Assembly: GCA_947176545.1 (NCBI GenBank)
Contig: CAMWRB010000116.1
Coordinates: 1 to 5,041 of the forward strand
DNA length: 5,041 nt
Reading direction: 5' to 3'
Origin: an uncultured Porphyromonadaceae bacterium
GTDB lineage: Bacteria; Bacteroidota; Bacteroidia; Bacteroidales; Muribaculaceae
Positions within the stretch are counted from its first letter, which is position 1. Every line of letters begins with the position of its first letter. Below the pieces are notes generated by a model. It had not been told where the DNA came from. It worked only from the letters and a program-made list of their open reading frames with translations, and made no database searches. Below are positions 1-5,041 of this stretch, piece after piece. Both the position numbers and the translations under genes were made by a program.

Positions 1-53
1 AGAATACATGCCTGTCACGCATGGGGTCGCGGGTTCGAGTCCCGTCCGCACCG
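1..53 (+). tRNA. tRNA-Asp (GTC), 5' part cut off by window edge
   Basis: This is the 3' portion of a tRNA gene; the acceptor 5' strand and part of the D arm lie before the window. The anticodon stem pairs CATGC (7-11) with GCATG (19-23) around the loop CTGTCAC, giving anticodon GTC (14-16), which reads aspartate codons. The variable loop is 24-28. The T arm pairs 29-33 with 41-45 around TTCGAGT, with one G-U pair. The acceptor 3' strand is CCGCACC (46-52), and the discriminator base is G53, as expected for tRNA-Asp. The next bases are CTG, so the CCA end is not encoded and must be added after transcription. A terminator follows 14 bases later, so this is the last gene of its transcript. Confidence 0.93.
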
Positions 54-66
54 CTGAGGAGAGAGG

Positions 67-107
67 AAGAGCAGCTTGGTAAACTTCGGTTTCCAGCTGC
101 TCTTTTT
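67..107 (+). terminator. Rho-independent terminator of the tRNA-Asp transcript
   Basis: AAGAGCAGCT (67-76) pairs perfectly with AGCTGCTCTT (95-104). Inside, GG (78-79) and AAAC (81-84) pair with GTTT (89-92) and CC (93-94), leaving single-base bulges at 77 and 80. The tip is a C(UUCG)G tetraloop (84-89), an unusually stable RNA loop. A run of five T (103-107) follows the stem. It separates the tRNA transcript from the aroQ operon. Confidence 0.9.
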
Positions 108-139
108 CGTTATAAGAAAATCTGTCACCCTTCCTCCCC

Positions 140-147
140 GATTTTTG
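140..147 (+). promoter_or_regulatory. possible -7 box for the aroQ operon
   Basis: GATTTTTG matches the Bacteroidota -7 consensus TAnnTTTG at all fixed positions except the first. It lies between the tRNA terminator and aroQ, where a promoter is expected. It would start transcription near 152-154, leaving a leader of about 40 nt. I see no clear TTTG -33 box upstream, so support is limited to position and the partial match. Confidence 0.3.
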
Positions 148-154
148 TCCCGGT

Positions 155-172
155 GCGTTGCTTCAGCGACGC
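155..172 (+). other. hairpin in the aroQ leader
   Basis: GCGTTGC (155-161) pairs with GCGACGC (166-172) around the loop TTCA, giving seven pairs with one G-U. No T run follows and the start codon is 22 bases downstream, so it is not a terminator. If transcription starts at the possible promoter just upstream, the hairpin would sit at the extreme 5' end of the mRNA, a position that often protects a transcript from decay. That role is inference. Confidence 0.35.
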
Positions 173-193
173 CTCAACCATCTTATAAACACA

Positions 194-622
194 ATGATTC
201 ACGTAATCAACGGACCAAACCTCAACCTTCTCGGCAAGCGAGAACCACAGATATACGGTCACCTGTCACTGACCGACATATGCGACACCCTCACAGAAGC
301 GTTCCCCGACACGAATCTGCAATTCTATCAATCCAACCACGAGGGGGAGTTGATAGACTACATACAGAAAGCCGGATTCGACCCCGCGACCGAAGGGATA
401 GTCATCAATCCCGGAGCATACGCACACTATTCCATAGCTCTCCGCGACGCTATCGCGGCCATACCGGCTCCGGTCATTGAGGTGCATATCTCCAACATAT
501 ACGCACGTGAGGACTTCAGGCATAACTCGGTAACAGCCCCGGCAACAAAAGCCGTCATCACCGGACTCGGAGCACAAGGTTATGCAGCCGCCATACAGGC
601 GCTTATCAACCCGTTATTCTGA
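194..622 (+). CDS. aroQ: 3-dehydroquinate dehydratase, type II
   Basis: AroQ dehydrates 3-dehydroquinate to 3-dehydroshikimate, the third step of the shikimate pathway to aromatic amino acids. Type II enzymes are cytoplasmic dodecamers of about 140-150 residues; this one has 142. The family signature is complete: GPNLNLLGKREPQIYG (7-22) carries the active-site Arg16 and Tyr21, QSNHEGELID follows at 46-55, NPGAYAH (72-78) carries Asn72, and EVHISN (96-101) carries His98, the expected proton donor. AREDFRHNS (104-112) provides the substrate-binding Arg109. I chose the ATG at 194 because GPNLN then begins at residue 7, as is normal in the family. An in-frame TTG at 158 would add 12 unconserved residues and lies inside the leader hairpin. 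It is the first gene of a probable four-gene operon, 6 nt before the methyltransferase. Residue roles come from homologues. Confidence 0.96.
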   Translation: MIHVINGPNLNLLGKREPQIYGHLSLTDICDTLTEAFPDTNLQFYQSNHEGELIDYIQKAGFDPATEGIVINPGAYAHYSIALRDAIAAIPAPVIEVHISNIYAREDFRHNSVTAPATKAVITGLGAQGYAAAIQALINPLF

Positions 623-628
623 CATATC

Positions 629-1297
629 ATGGACGACCTGCTGCTGGACGACTATATTGAGAGACATATCTCGCCCGAACCGGAATACCTGCACCGCATA
701 GACCGGCTGTCACATCTGCGCAGGGTACACGGCCGCATGTGCTCGGGACATGCTCAGGGACGGCTGCTCGTCATGCTCACCGCCATGATACGACCCAGCA
801 ATATTCTCGAACTCGGGACATTCACCGGCTACGCAACTCTATGCCTTGCCGAGGGGGCTCCCGATGCACATATAGACACCGTAGAAGTCTTTGACGAGAA
901 TGAGACTTTGATACGACGTGCCTTTGACGATTCGGAATACGGTGTCAATATCACCCTTCATATTGACGACGCAATAAGATATATGTCCACACGCCCTGAC
1001 GGGGCGTACGACCTGATACTCATCGATGCCGACAAACGGCAATATCCGGACTATCTGGACGAGGCATTGCGCATACTTGCACCCGGCGGCTACATCCTGG
1101 CCGACAACACACTTTGGGGAGGAAAAGTCCTCGATACTCACCCGCATACCGACCCACAGACCGCCGGCATAATCCGCTTCAACGACCTTGTTGCCCGAAA
1201 TCCGGACCTCGAGAAGGTCATCCTCCCGCTCCGCGACGGCCTGACAATAATCCGCAAGATAAAAAAATCAACAAAACCCCGCTCCCATACGTTATAA
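629..1297 (+). CDS. class I SAM-dependent O-methyltransferase, family 3 (CCoAOMT/YrrM-like)
   Basis: This 222-residue protein belongs to the metal-dependent O-methyltransferase family that includes plant caffeoyl-CoA O-methyltransferase and bacterial YrrM-like enzymes. These move a methyl group from S-adenosylmethionine to a hydroxyl, often on a catechol. The SAM-binding motif I is ELGTFTGYAT (61-70). The acidic residue after strand 2 is in VEVFDE (85-90). LILIDADK (129-136) and ADNTLWGGKV (158-167) supply the probable metal ligands Asp133, Asp159 and Asn160. The N-terminal helix element HAQGRLLVML (41-50) is also typical. There is no signal peptide, so it is cytoplasmic. The real substrate cannot be told from sequence. 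It starts 6 nt after aroQ and ends 18 nt before rbfA. The lysine-rich tail after residue 208 lies beyond the conserved domain and is encoded partly by an A7 run. Confidence 0.9.
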   Translation: MDDLLLDDYIERHISPEPEYLHRIDRLSHLRRVHGRMCSGHAQGRLLVMLTAMIRPSNILELGTFTGYATLCLAEGAPDAHIDTVEVFDENETLIRRAFDDSEYGVNITLHIDDAIRYMSTRPDGAYDLILIDADKRQYPDYLDEALRILAPGGYILADNTLWGGKVLDTHPHTDPQTAGIIRFNDLVARNPDLEKVILPLRDGLTIIRKIKKSTKPRSHTL

Positions 1298-1315
1298 AGA
1301 GAAAAACCAAACAGT

Positions 1316-1648
1316 ATGGAAAACAAAAGACAACAAAAAATAGCACGCATGCTCCAGAAGGAGCTTAGCGAAATTTTCCGTCGTCAGACTGCGGCACTCG
1401 GCGGGGTATTGGTCAGCGTCAGCGCCGTCAGAGTCACTCCCGACCTCTCGTTGGCAAAAGTTTACCTGAGCATTTTCCCCTCCGAAAGGGCACAGGAAAT
1501 CCTCGACAATATCAAGGCTCAGACCAAGACTGTCAGATATGACCTCGCACAGGCTGTCAAATCTATCCTGCGCAAGTGTCCGGACCTGCAGTTCTATCTC
1601 GACGACTCTCTCGACTATATCGAGAATATAGACCGTCTCCTCTCCTGA
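1316..1648 (+). CDS. rbfA: 30S ribosome-binding factor A
   Basis: RbfA is a small KH-fold protein that binds the immature 30S subunit near the 5' helix of 16S rRNA and helps late maturation; it is also needed for growth in the cold in E. coli. The 110 residues fit the usual size. The N-terminal helix (RQQKIARMLQKELSEIF, 5-21) is followed by VSVSAVRVTPDLSLAKVYLS (33-52), which carries the family's characteristic strand-turn with the PDL...A.VY pattern. The C-terminal block at 83-110 contains RKCPDLQFYLDDS (86-98) and ends in the usual ..I..LL. The ATG at 1316 has an A-rich upstream region and no Shine-Dalgarno, as is common in Bacteroidota. It lies 18 nt after the methyltransferase and 33 nt before the permease, probably cotranscribed with both. 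Confidence 0.95.
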   Translation: MENKRQQKIARMLQKELSEIFRRQTAALGGVLVSVSAVRVTPDLSLAKVYLSIFPSERAQEILDNIKAQTKTVRYDLAQAVKSILRKCPDLQFYLDDSLDYIENIDRLLS

Positions 1649-1681
1649 ACGGCATAAGCGTACAAAGCATAACTCACGAAA

Positions 1682-2965
1682 TTGGGCTATCTCAACCTGT
1701 CACGCCTTGCGTGGCGTTTTATTACTATCCGACGTTCGGCAGGCGCTGTGAGCGCTATTGCGTCGGTATCGGTGGTCGGCATCGCGGTCGCGGTCGCCGC
1801 CATCATCTGTGTCCTGTCGGTATTCAACGGATTCAAGGATATTCTGACACAACGCAGCGACACCATGCTTGCTGACATTGAGATTCTCCCGACGCGCAGC
1901 AAGACACTCAACAGCGACTCCCTGCTCCCGGTTGTACGCGACATCAAGGGTGTGAGTCTCGCCACAGATGTTGTCTCCGACAAGGCATTGGCAATCTACA
2001 ATTCAGCCGAAGCACCGGTCACACTTTACGCCGCCGACCTCAACACACTGCGCCGGATGACCGCCATAGATTCCATTATCGAGCAACCCGGACGTTTCCC
2101 CTCTGACATCATAGGGTTTGAGGAAGCACCCCAAGCAATTATAGCCGTGGGGACAGCCGGCAAGTTGGGATATTACCCCGCCCTCGACCGGGAGGAGTCT
2201 TCAGAACCCATCTATCTCTTCACTCCCAAACGCGTCGGAGCCATCAATCCGGATAATCCGATGGCCTCATTTATCACCGACTCCGTGAGAGTGACCGGAA
2301 TCTACCGTTCGGAGGATGAGAAGTTTGACAACAACACCATCATTTTGTCACCCGAAGTCGTTCGCCCCCTCTTCATGTACGACGACTCACAGGCCACATC
2401 CATCATCGTCAAGGCACAACCCGGAACCGACATCGGCAGACTTGCCCGGACTGTCAGCGATAATCTCAAAAAGCTCCCCCACTCCGACAATCTCACCGTC
2501 AGAACAAGGGAACAGATGCAGCAGACCACATACCGCATGGTCAATATCGAGAAATGGGTCACATTTCTGCTACTCTCATTCATGCTGCTCATAGCCTCGT
2601 TCAACATCATATCGACCATGACTATGTTTGTCCTCGACAAACAGCACAGCATCCGCACCCTGAGAGCCATAGGTCTGACCCGACGTGACATAGGCCGTCT
2701 CTTTGGTCTGCAATCCCTCTATGTGACAGCTGTCGGCACTCTCGTCGGTTTGCTCCTCGGCCTGCTCCTCTCGCTCGGTCAGCAACATTTCGGATGGATT
2801 ACCATGGGCGGGGGCGGAGAAGGTCTACCGAACGTACCATATCCCGTACGGGTGCTCGCTGCTGACTTCCCGGCCGTAATTGTGCCGATAGCCCTCATCG
2901 CAATTGTCACGGCGCTCATCACCGCTGCATTCGCGCGAAGTCGATGCGCTCAAACGCGTCAATAA
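1682..2965 (+). CDS. ABC transporter permease, FtsX/LolC-LolE family
   Basis: This 427-residue inner-membrane protein has the LolC/LolE layout. A first membrane helix is at about 24-48 and ends in CVLSVFNGFKD, the coupling segment typical of the family. A periplasmic domain of about 240 residues follows, then three helices at about 292-316, 343-366 and 396-418. The cytoplasmic loop LDKQHSIRTLRAIGLTRRDI (318-337) is the FtsX-type ATPase contact. Homologues pull lipoproteins from the inner membrane for delivery to the outer membrane. No LolD-like ATPase is in the window, so the partner must be encoded elsewhere and the exact role is unproven. The start is TTG: an in-frame stop at 1670-1672 lies just upstream, no ATG exists before helix 1, and the TTG gives the usual short cytoplasmic N-terminus. 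The last 47 bases overlap the convergent gene. The C-terminal tail (AFARSRCAQTRQ) is short and lacks the proline-arginine ending I would expect from many relatives. Confidence 0.9.
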   Translation: MGYLNLSRLAWRFITIRRSAGAVSAIASVSVVGIAVAVAAIICVLSVFNGFKDILTQRSDTMLADIEILPTRSKTLNSDSLLPVVRDIKGVSLATDVVSDKALAIYNSAEAPVTLYAADLNTLRRMTAIDSIIEQPGRFPSDIIGFEEAPQAIIAVGTAGKLGYYPALDREESSEPIYLFTPKRVGAINPDNPMASFITDSVRVTGIYRSEDEKFDNNTIILSPEVVRPLFMYDDSQATSIIVKAQPGTDIGRLARTVSDNLKKLPHSDNLTVRTREQMQQTTYRMVNIEKWVTFLLLSFMLLIASFNIISTMTMFVLDKQHSIRTLRAIGLTRRDIGRLFGLQSLYVTAVGTLVGLLLGLLLSLGQQHFGWITMGGGGEGLPNVPYPVRVLAADFPAVIVPIALIAIVTALITAAFARSRCAQTRQ

Positions 2966-3755
2966 AGCTGCCGGGGGTCGCATTCCGTATCCGGACTCCC
3001 CGTCGGCGCGCATAGTCCGCTATCTCGAAATAACTGCGGAATGCCACTACCATACTCCCCAAGATGTCATGCAGATGATAACCTGAATAAGCCTCGGCCA
3101 CGCGGTCCAGCTCACTCTTGTTGTCTTTGTAGAAATGAGGTTGCACGCTCACGACACGATTGAGGTCATCGACCCAAAGTGATTGCAACCAGCTGTGGTC
3201 GGCACCGACGAGCAGTATTTCGCGATACCCCTCACGCATAGCGCACATAATGGCCGGTATCAACACATTACGCGGCCGGGGCATCGCAAGGCCCGTGGCA
3301 ATCAACTTGCGTGTCAGCCGGCCTCCCCCCTCACTCGGAGTCAGATTAAACCATTTCACCTCGACATTCGCACCAAGTCCCGCGACAAGAGGGAGAGCTT
3401 CGCGACGATGACGCACGGGCAGCCATAATGTCATCGGCCAGCTCACCGCGTGCAGATGTTCCCACAAGGCTGCAACATTGGCATCGGTCGACACCCCGCT
3501 GAAGAAATGCGGGTCGGCCAATATATAGTACTGAGGGCACAGCTCGGTAAATTCCGGAGCATTCGCAGCGAAATTGACCGCCATCCTGTCCATCGACATG
3601 AGTATGTCACGCTCATTCTCTATCACATGCCTGAGCGACGGGCCGTTGCCCATCACAACTATACTCCCCGGACGGGTCTTCCCCTGACGCGACGGGCGCT
3701 TCGAACGCAGAATGACCTTACCGAGTGTAAGTATATCCTCTATAAAAGTTATCAT
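2919..3755 (-). CDS. DUF115 / 6-hydroxymethylpterin diphosphokinase MptE-like protein, function unknown
   Basis: This 278-residue protein shows the pattern of bacterial proteins annotated as DUF115 or MptE-like, which also share a GNGPSL motif with GT42 sialyltransferases such as CstII. In order it has IVVMGNGPSL (32-41, a glycine-rich nucleotide-binding-like loop), MAVNFAA (58-64), YYILADPHFF (76-85), a middle helix VLIPAIMCAM (164-173), LLVGADHSWL (181-190), HFY (207-209) and NATPGSFIDAFER (258-270) near the end. There is no signal peptide or membrane segment. The archaeal MptE activity is not expected to carry over; a role in handling a nucleotide-activated sugar, as in surface glycan synthesis, is more plausible but is inference. 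The ATG at 3755 is four bases after a perfect -7 box, predicting a leaderless mRNA. Its 3' end overlaps the permease gene tail to tail. Confidence 0.8.
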   Translation of the reverse strand: MITFIEDILTLGKVILRSKRPSRQGKTRPGSIVVMGNGPSLRHVIENERDILMSMDRMAVNFAANAPEFTELCPQYYILADPHFFSGVSTDANVAALWEHLHAVSWPMTLWLPVRHRREALPLVAGLGANVEVKWFNLTPSEGGGRLTRKLIATGLAMPRPRNVLIPAIMCAMREGYREILLVGADHSWLQSLWVDDLNRVVSVQPHFYKDNKSELDRVAEAYSGYHLHDILGSMVVAFRSYFEIADYARRRGVRIRNATPGSFIDAFERIDFARMQR

Positions 3756-3759
3756 TCCG

Positions 3760-3767
3760 CAAATTTA
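3760..3767 (-). promoter_or_regulatory. -7 box for the DUF115/MptE-like gene
   Basis: On the minus strand this reads TAAATTTG, a perfect match to the Bacteroidota -7 consensus TAnnTTTG. Only four bases (CGGA) separate it from the ATG at 3755, so transcription should start at or within a few bases of the start codon. I find no convincing TTTG -33 box about 20 bp upstream. The box shares its outer two bases with the first copy of a 12-bp direct repeat. Confidence 0.7.
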
Positions 3768-3777
3768 CCATTTTTAC
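3766..3777. repeat. direct repeat in the divergent promoter region, copy 1
   Basis: TACCATTTTTAC occurs here and, without mismatch, again at 3790-3801, with starts 24 bp apart. This copy touches the -7 box of the minus-strand gene. It could be half of an operator that serves both divergent genes, but the T-rich make-up also allows chance or local duplication. Confidence 0.5.
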
Positions 3778-3789
3778 TCTATTCAGATA

Positions 3790-3801
3790 TACCATTTTTA
3801 C
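3790..3801. repeat. direct repeat in the divergent promoter region, copy 2
   Basis: This is the second exact copy of TACCATTTTTAC. It lies 11 bp before the -7 box of the cyclase gene, over the place where the -33 element would be, and so could affect polymerase binding at that promoter. No known regulator site is recognised in it. Confidence 0.5.
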
Positions 3802-3812
3802 CCGATTTTTCC

Positions 3813-3820
3813 TATTTTTG
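3813..3820 (+). promoter_or_regulatory. -7 box for the glutaminyl-cyclase-like gene
   Basis: TATTTTTG matches TAnnTTTG perfectly. Four bases (CAAT) separate it from the ATG at 3825, the same spacing as in the divergent gene. The expected transcription start therefore coincides with, or nearly touches, the start codon. The -33 region falls in the second 12-bp repeat and has no clear TTTG. Confidence 0.75.
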
Positions 3821-3824
3821 CAAT

Positions 3825-4805
3825 ATGATTTATATCAGACGAATTATCCTGCCCATACTTGCCGCACTCCTCACACTCCTCCCGGCGGCATGTACAGCCA
3901 ACAGCAATGCTTCATCCGGCACCTCCGACCCTGAGGAGAGTCAGGAGAGCGGCAACGCATCCCCCTTCTCGGCTGACTCGGCTTTCGCATTCCTGAAGCG
4001 GCAGGTGGATTTCGGACCCCGTGTGCCCAACACCGCCGCTCATCGCGCCACAGCCGAATGGCTCGAACATAAACTGCGTCAGTATTGCGACACGGTCATC
4101 GTCACCCGGTTCTCCCCGCTGACATTTGACAACGTACGTCTCGATGCACGCAACATTTTCGCTCAAATAAATCCTGAAGCCTCCGACCGCACCCTGCTGC
4201 TGGCTCACTGGGACACCCGCCCGTGGGCCGACCATGATGACGACCCGGCTCTCAGACGGACTCCCGTGGAGGGGGCCAACGACGGCGCTTCAGGCGTAGC
4301 GGTCATTCTCGAACTGGCCCGTGCCCTGCATGCGTCCGGATTCAAAGGGGGTGTCGATATACTCTTTGTCGATGCCGAGGACTGGGGTGACGAGGGGGAT
4401 GACTCCTCCTGGGCACTCGGAGCGCAACACTTCGCACAACATCCTCCGCTGACGGCCTACGCACCCAAAGAGGCTATCCTGCTCGATATGGTCGGCGGTA
4501 AGGGAGCTACCTTCACACGCGAATACTTCTCTCAACAGAGCAACCCGGCGCTCAATCAACGCATATGGCAAACCGCTGCCCAATCGGGATATGGCGACAT
4601 TTTCACTGACCGTGTGGAGACAGCAGTCACCGACGACCATGTGCCGCTCATCCAGGCGGGCATCCCGGCGGTAGACATCATCGACTACCGGGCCGGAGAG
4701 GGATTTGCACCCACATGGCACACGACTCAAGACAATATCGACAACATAGACATCAGAACTCTCGAAGCCGTCGGAAATGTCGTCTTCAAAGTCCTGACCC
4801 AATAA
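3825..4805 (+). CDS. glutaminyl-peptide cyclotransferase-like M28 family protein, putative lipoprotein
   Basis: Animal-type (type II) glutaminyl cyclases convert N-terminal glutamine to pyroglutamate using one zinc ion and an M28 aminopeptidase fold; Porphyromonas and Tannerella have such enzymes. The 326 residues hold [13 protein letters not shown] (124-136), [11 protein letters not shown] (147-157), FVDAEDWG (181-188), [12 protein letters not shown] (219-230), TDDHVP (269-274) and TWHTTQDN (297-304). By alignment with human QC from memory, zinc ligands would be Asp153, Asp186 and His299, and catalytic residues Glu185 and Asp221. The N-terminus is a signal peptide (RR at 5-6, hydrophobic 7-19) ending PAAC23. 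Cys23 suggests a lipoprotein, although Pro at -3 is atypical. No acidic surface-export signal directly follows the Cys, so a periplasm-facing location is likelier. I chose ATG 3825 because the frame stays open to 3450 upstream but that part overlaps the opposite gene and would bury the signal peptide. tyrS follows after 43 nt. Confidence 0.88.
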   Translation: MIYIRRIILPILAALLTLLPAACTANSNASSGTSDPEESQESGNASPFSADSAFAFLKRQVDFGPRVPNTAAHRATAEWLEHKLRQYCDTVIVTRFSPLTFDNVRLDARNIFAQINPEASDRTLLLAHWDTRPWADHDDDPALRRTPVEGANDGASGVAVILELARALHASGFKGGVDILFVDAEDWGDEGDDSSWALGAQHFAQHPPLTAYAPKEAILLDMVGGKGATFTREYFSQQSNPALNQRIWQTAAQSGYGDIFTDRVETAVTDDHVPLIQAGIPAVDIIDYRAGEGFAPTWHTTQDNIDNIDIRTLEAVGNVVFKVLTQ

Positions 4806-4835
4806 TAAACAACTACACTACAGTCACGGAATAAT

Positions 4836-4841
4836 AAAGGA
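4836..4841 (+). promoter_or_regulatory. Shine-Dalgarno-like sequence before tyrS
   Basis: AAAGGA lies seven bases before the tyrS ATG, a suitable distance for pairing with the 16S rRNA end. Most other starts in this window have no such sequence, and Bacteroidota use it little, so it may be chance. No TAnnTTTG box is visible between the cyclase stop and this ATG, which allows tyrS to be cotranscribed with the cyclase. Confidence 0.35.
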
Positions 4842-4848
4842 CACAGAT

Positions 4849-5041
4849 ATGGATTTCATCAAAGAACTCACATGGAGAGGCATGATACACACCATGATGC
4901 CCGGCACCGAAGAACAACTTGCCAAGGAGATGACCACGGCGTATCTCGGCATTGCCCCTACAGCAGACTCACTCCACATCGGACACCTCTGCGGAGGCAT
5001 GCTGCTCCGCCACTTCCCGCGTTGCGGCCACAAGCCTCTGG
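4849..5041 (+). CDS. tyrS: tyrosyl-tRNA synthetase, N-terminal part (cut by window end)
   Basis: TyrRS charges tRNA-Tyr with tyrosine in the cytoplasm. Only the first 64 codons are in the window. They begin with [20 protein letters not shown] (1-20), the usual start of bacterial TyrRS, including the WRG motif. [19 protein letters not shown] (29-47) follows, with the tyrosine-pocket YLG (32-34) and the class I HIGH signature (43-46). [14 protein letters not shown] (51-64) continues the Rossmann fold. The KMSKS loop and the tRNA-binding domains lie beyond the window. The ATG at 4849 fits the family start and is preceded by an AAAGGA. It lies 43 nt after the cyclase gene on the same strand, with no terminator between them. 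Confidence 0.96.
   Translation, partial: MDFIKELTWRGMIHTMMPGTEEQLAKEMTTAYLGIAPTADSLHIGHLCGGMLLRHFPRCGHKPL

Noticed and set aside
158..193. Longer aroQ start at the TTG at 158.
   Set aside because: It adds 12 residues not typical of the family and its codons fall in the leader hairpin; ATG 194 gives the normal N-terminus.
76..480. Plus-strand frame of 134 codons overlapping the tRNA terminator and aroQ.
   Set aside because: It starts in the terminator stem, overlaps most of aroQ in another frame, and has a low-complexity Arg/Ser/His-rich translation typical of a shadow frame.
2972..3002. GC-rich inverted repeat (CGGGG...CCCCG) after the permease stop as a terminator.
   Set aside because: The stem is imperfect, the loop is long, there is no T run on either strand, and it lies inside the minus-strand coding region.
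2904..3086. Short plus-strand frame after the permease, considered as a frame-shifted continuation of the permease C-terminus.
   Set aside because: Its sequence is the mirror of the conserved TPGSFIDAFER coding region on the minus strand, and it shows no permease-like ending.
3450..3824. Open plus-strand frame continuous with the cyclase gene, which would give a 451-residue protein.
   Set aside because: It lies antisense to the conserved N-terminal part of the DUF115/MptE-like gene and through the divergent promoters, and it would bury a clear signal peptide that begins at the ATG at 3825.
4290..4802. Minus-strand frame of 170 codons inside the cyclase gene.
   Set aside because: It is wholly antisense to conserved catalytic motifs of the cyclase and has no recognisable domain or promoter.
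1..5041. Search for a mobile element, CRISPR array, toxin-antitoxin pair or tRNA-linked integration site.
   Set aside because: No transposase, integrase, spaced repeat array or small paired genes are visible, and the tRNA-Asp 3' end is followed at once by its own terminator and a housekeeping operon.

Overview
The window looks like a housekeeping stretch of a chromosome from the phylum Bacteroidota, order Bacteroidales. The evidence is the promoter style (TAnnTTTG -7 boxes), the general lack of Shine-Dalgarno sequences with A-rich gene leaders, a tRNA-Asp without an encoded CCA end, and Bacteroidales-like protein motifs. Those motifs include the glutaminyl-cyclase-type M28 protein and the TyrRS N-terminus. 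The fairly balanced base composition would fit Muribaculaceae or a relative, but that family-level guess is inference from memory.

Layout. Bases 1-53 are the 3' part of a tRNA-Asp, closed by a strong intrinsic terminator with a C(UUCG)G loop (67-107). A compact plus-strand gene set follows: aroQ (194-622), a SAM-dependent O-methyltransferase (629-1297), rbfA (1316-1648) and a LolC/LolE-type ABC transporter permease (1682-2965, TTG start). Gaps are 6, 18 and 33 nt, so the four are probably one operon. A minus-strand gene for a DUF115/MptE-like protein of unknown function (3755 down to 2919) converges on the permease and overlaps its 3' end by 47 bp. From a short AT-rich divergent promoter region (3756-3824), a plus-strand glutaminyl-cyclase-like M28 protein with a putative lipoprotein signal (3825-4805) is transcribed the other way. 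Forty-three nt later tyrS begins (4849) and runs off the window.

How the genes relate. The operon mixes aromatic amino-acid biosynthesis (shikimate pathway step 3), 30S ribosome maturation and an envelope permease, so it is a growth-related set rather than a single pathway. The cyclase probably acts in the cell envelope on N-terminal glutamine of exported proteins.

I see no mobile element, CRISPR array, phage gene or obvious novel multi-gene system. The most distinctive feature is the divergent region at 3755-3827. Both genes have a perfect TAnnTTTG box followed by exactly four bases and then ATG, which predicts leaderless or nearly leaderless mRNAs. The same region carries an exact 12-bp direct repeat spaced 24 bp apart.
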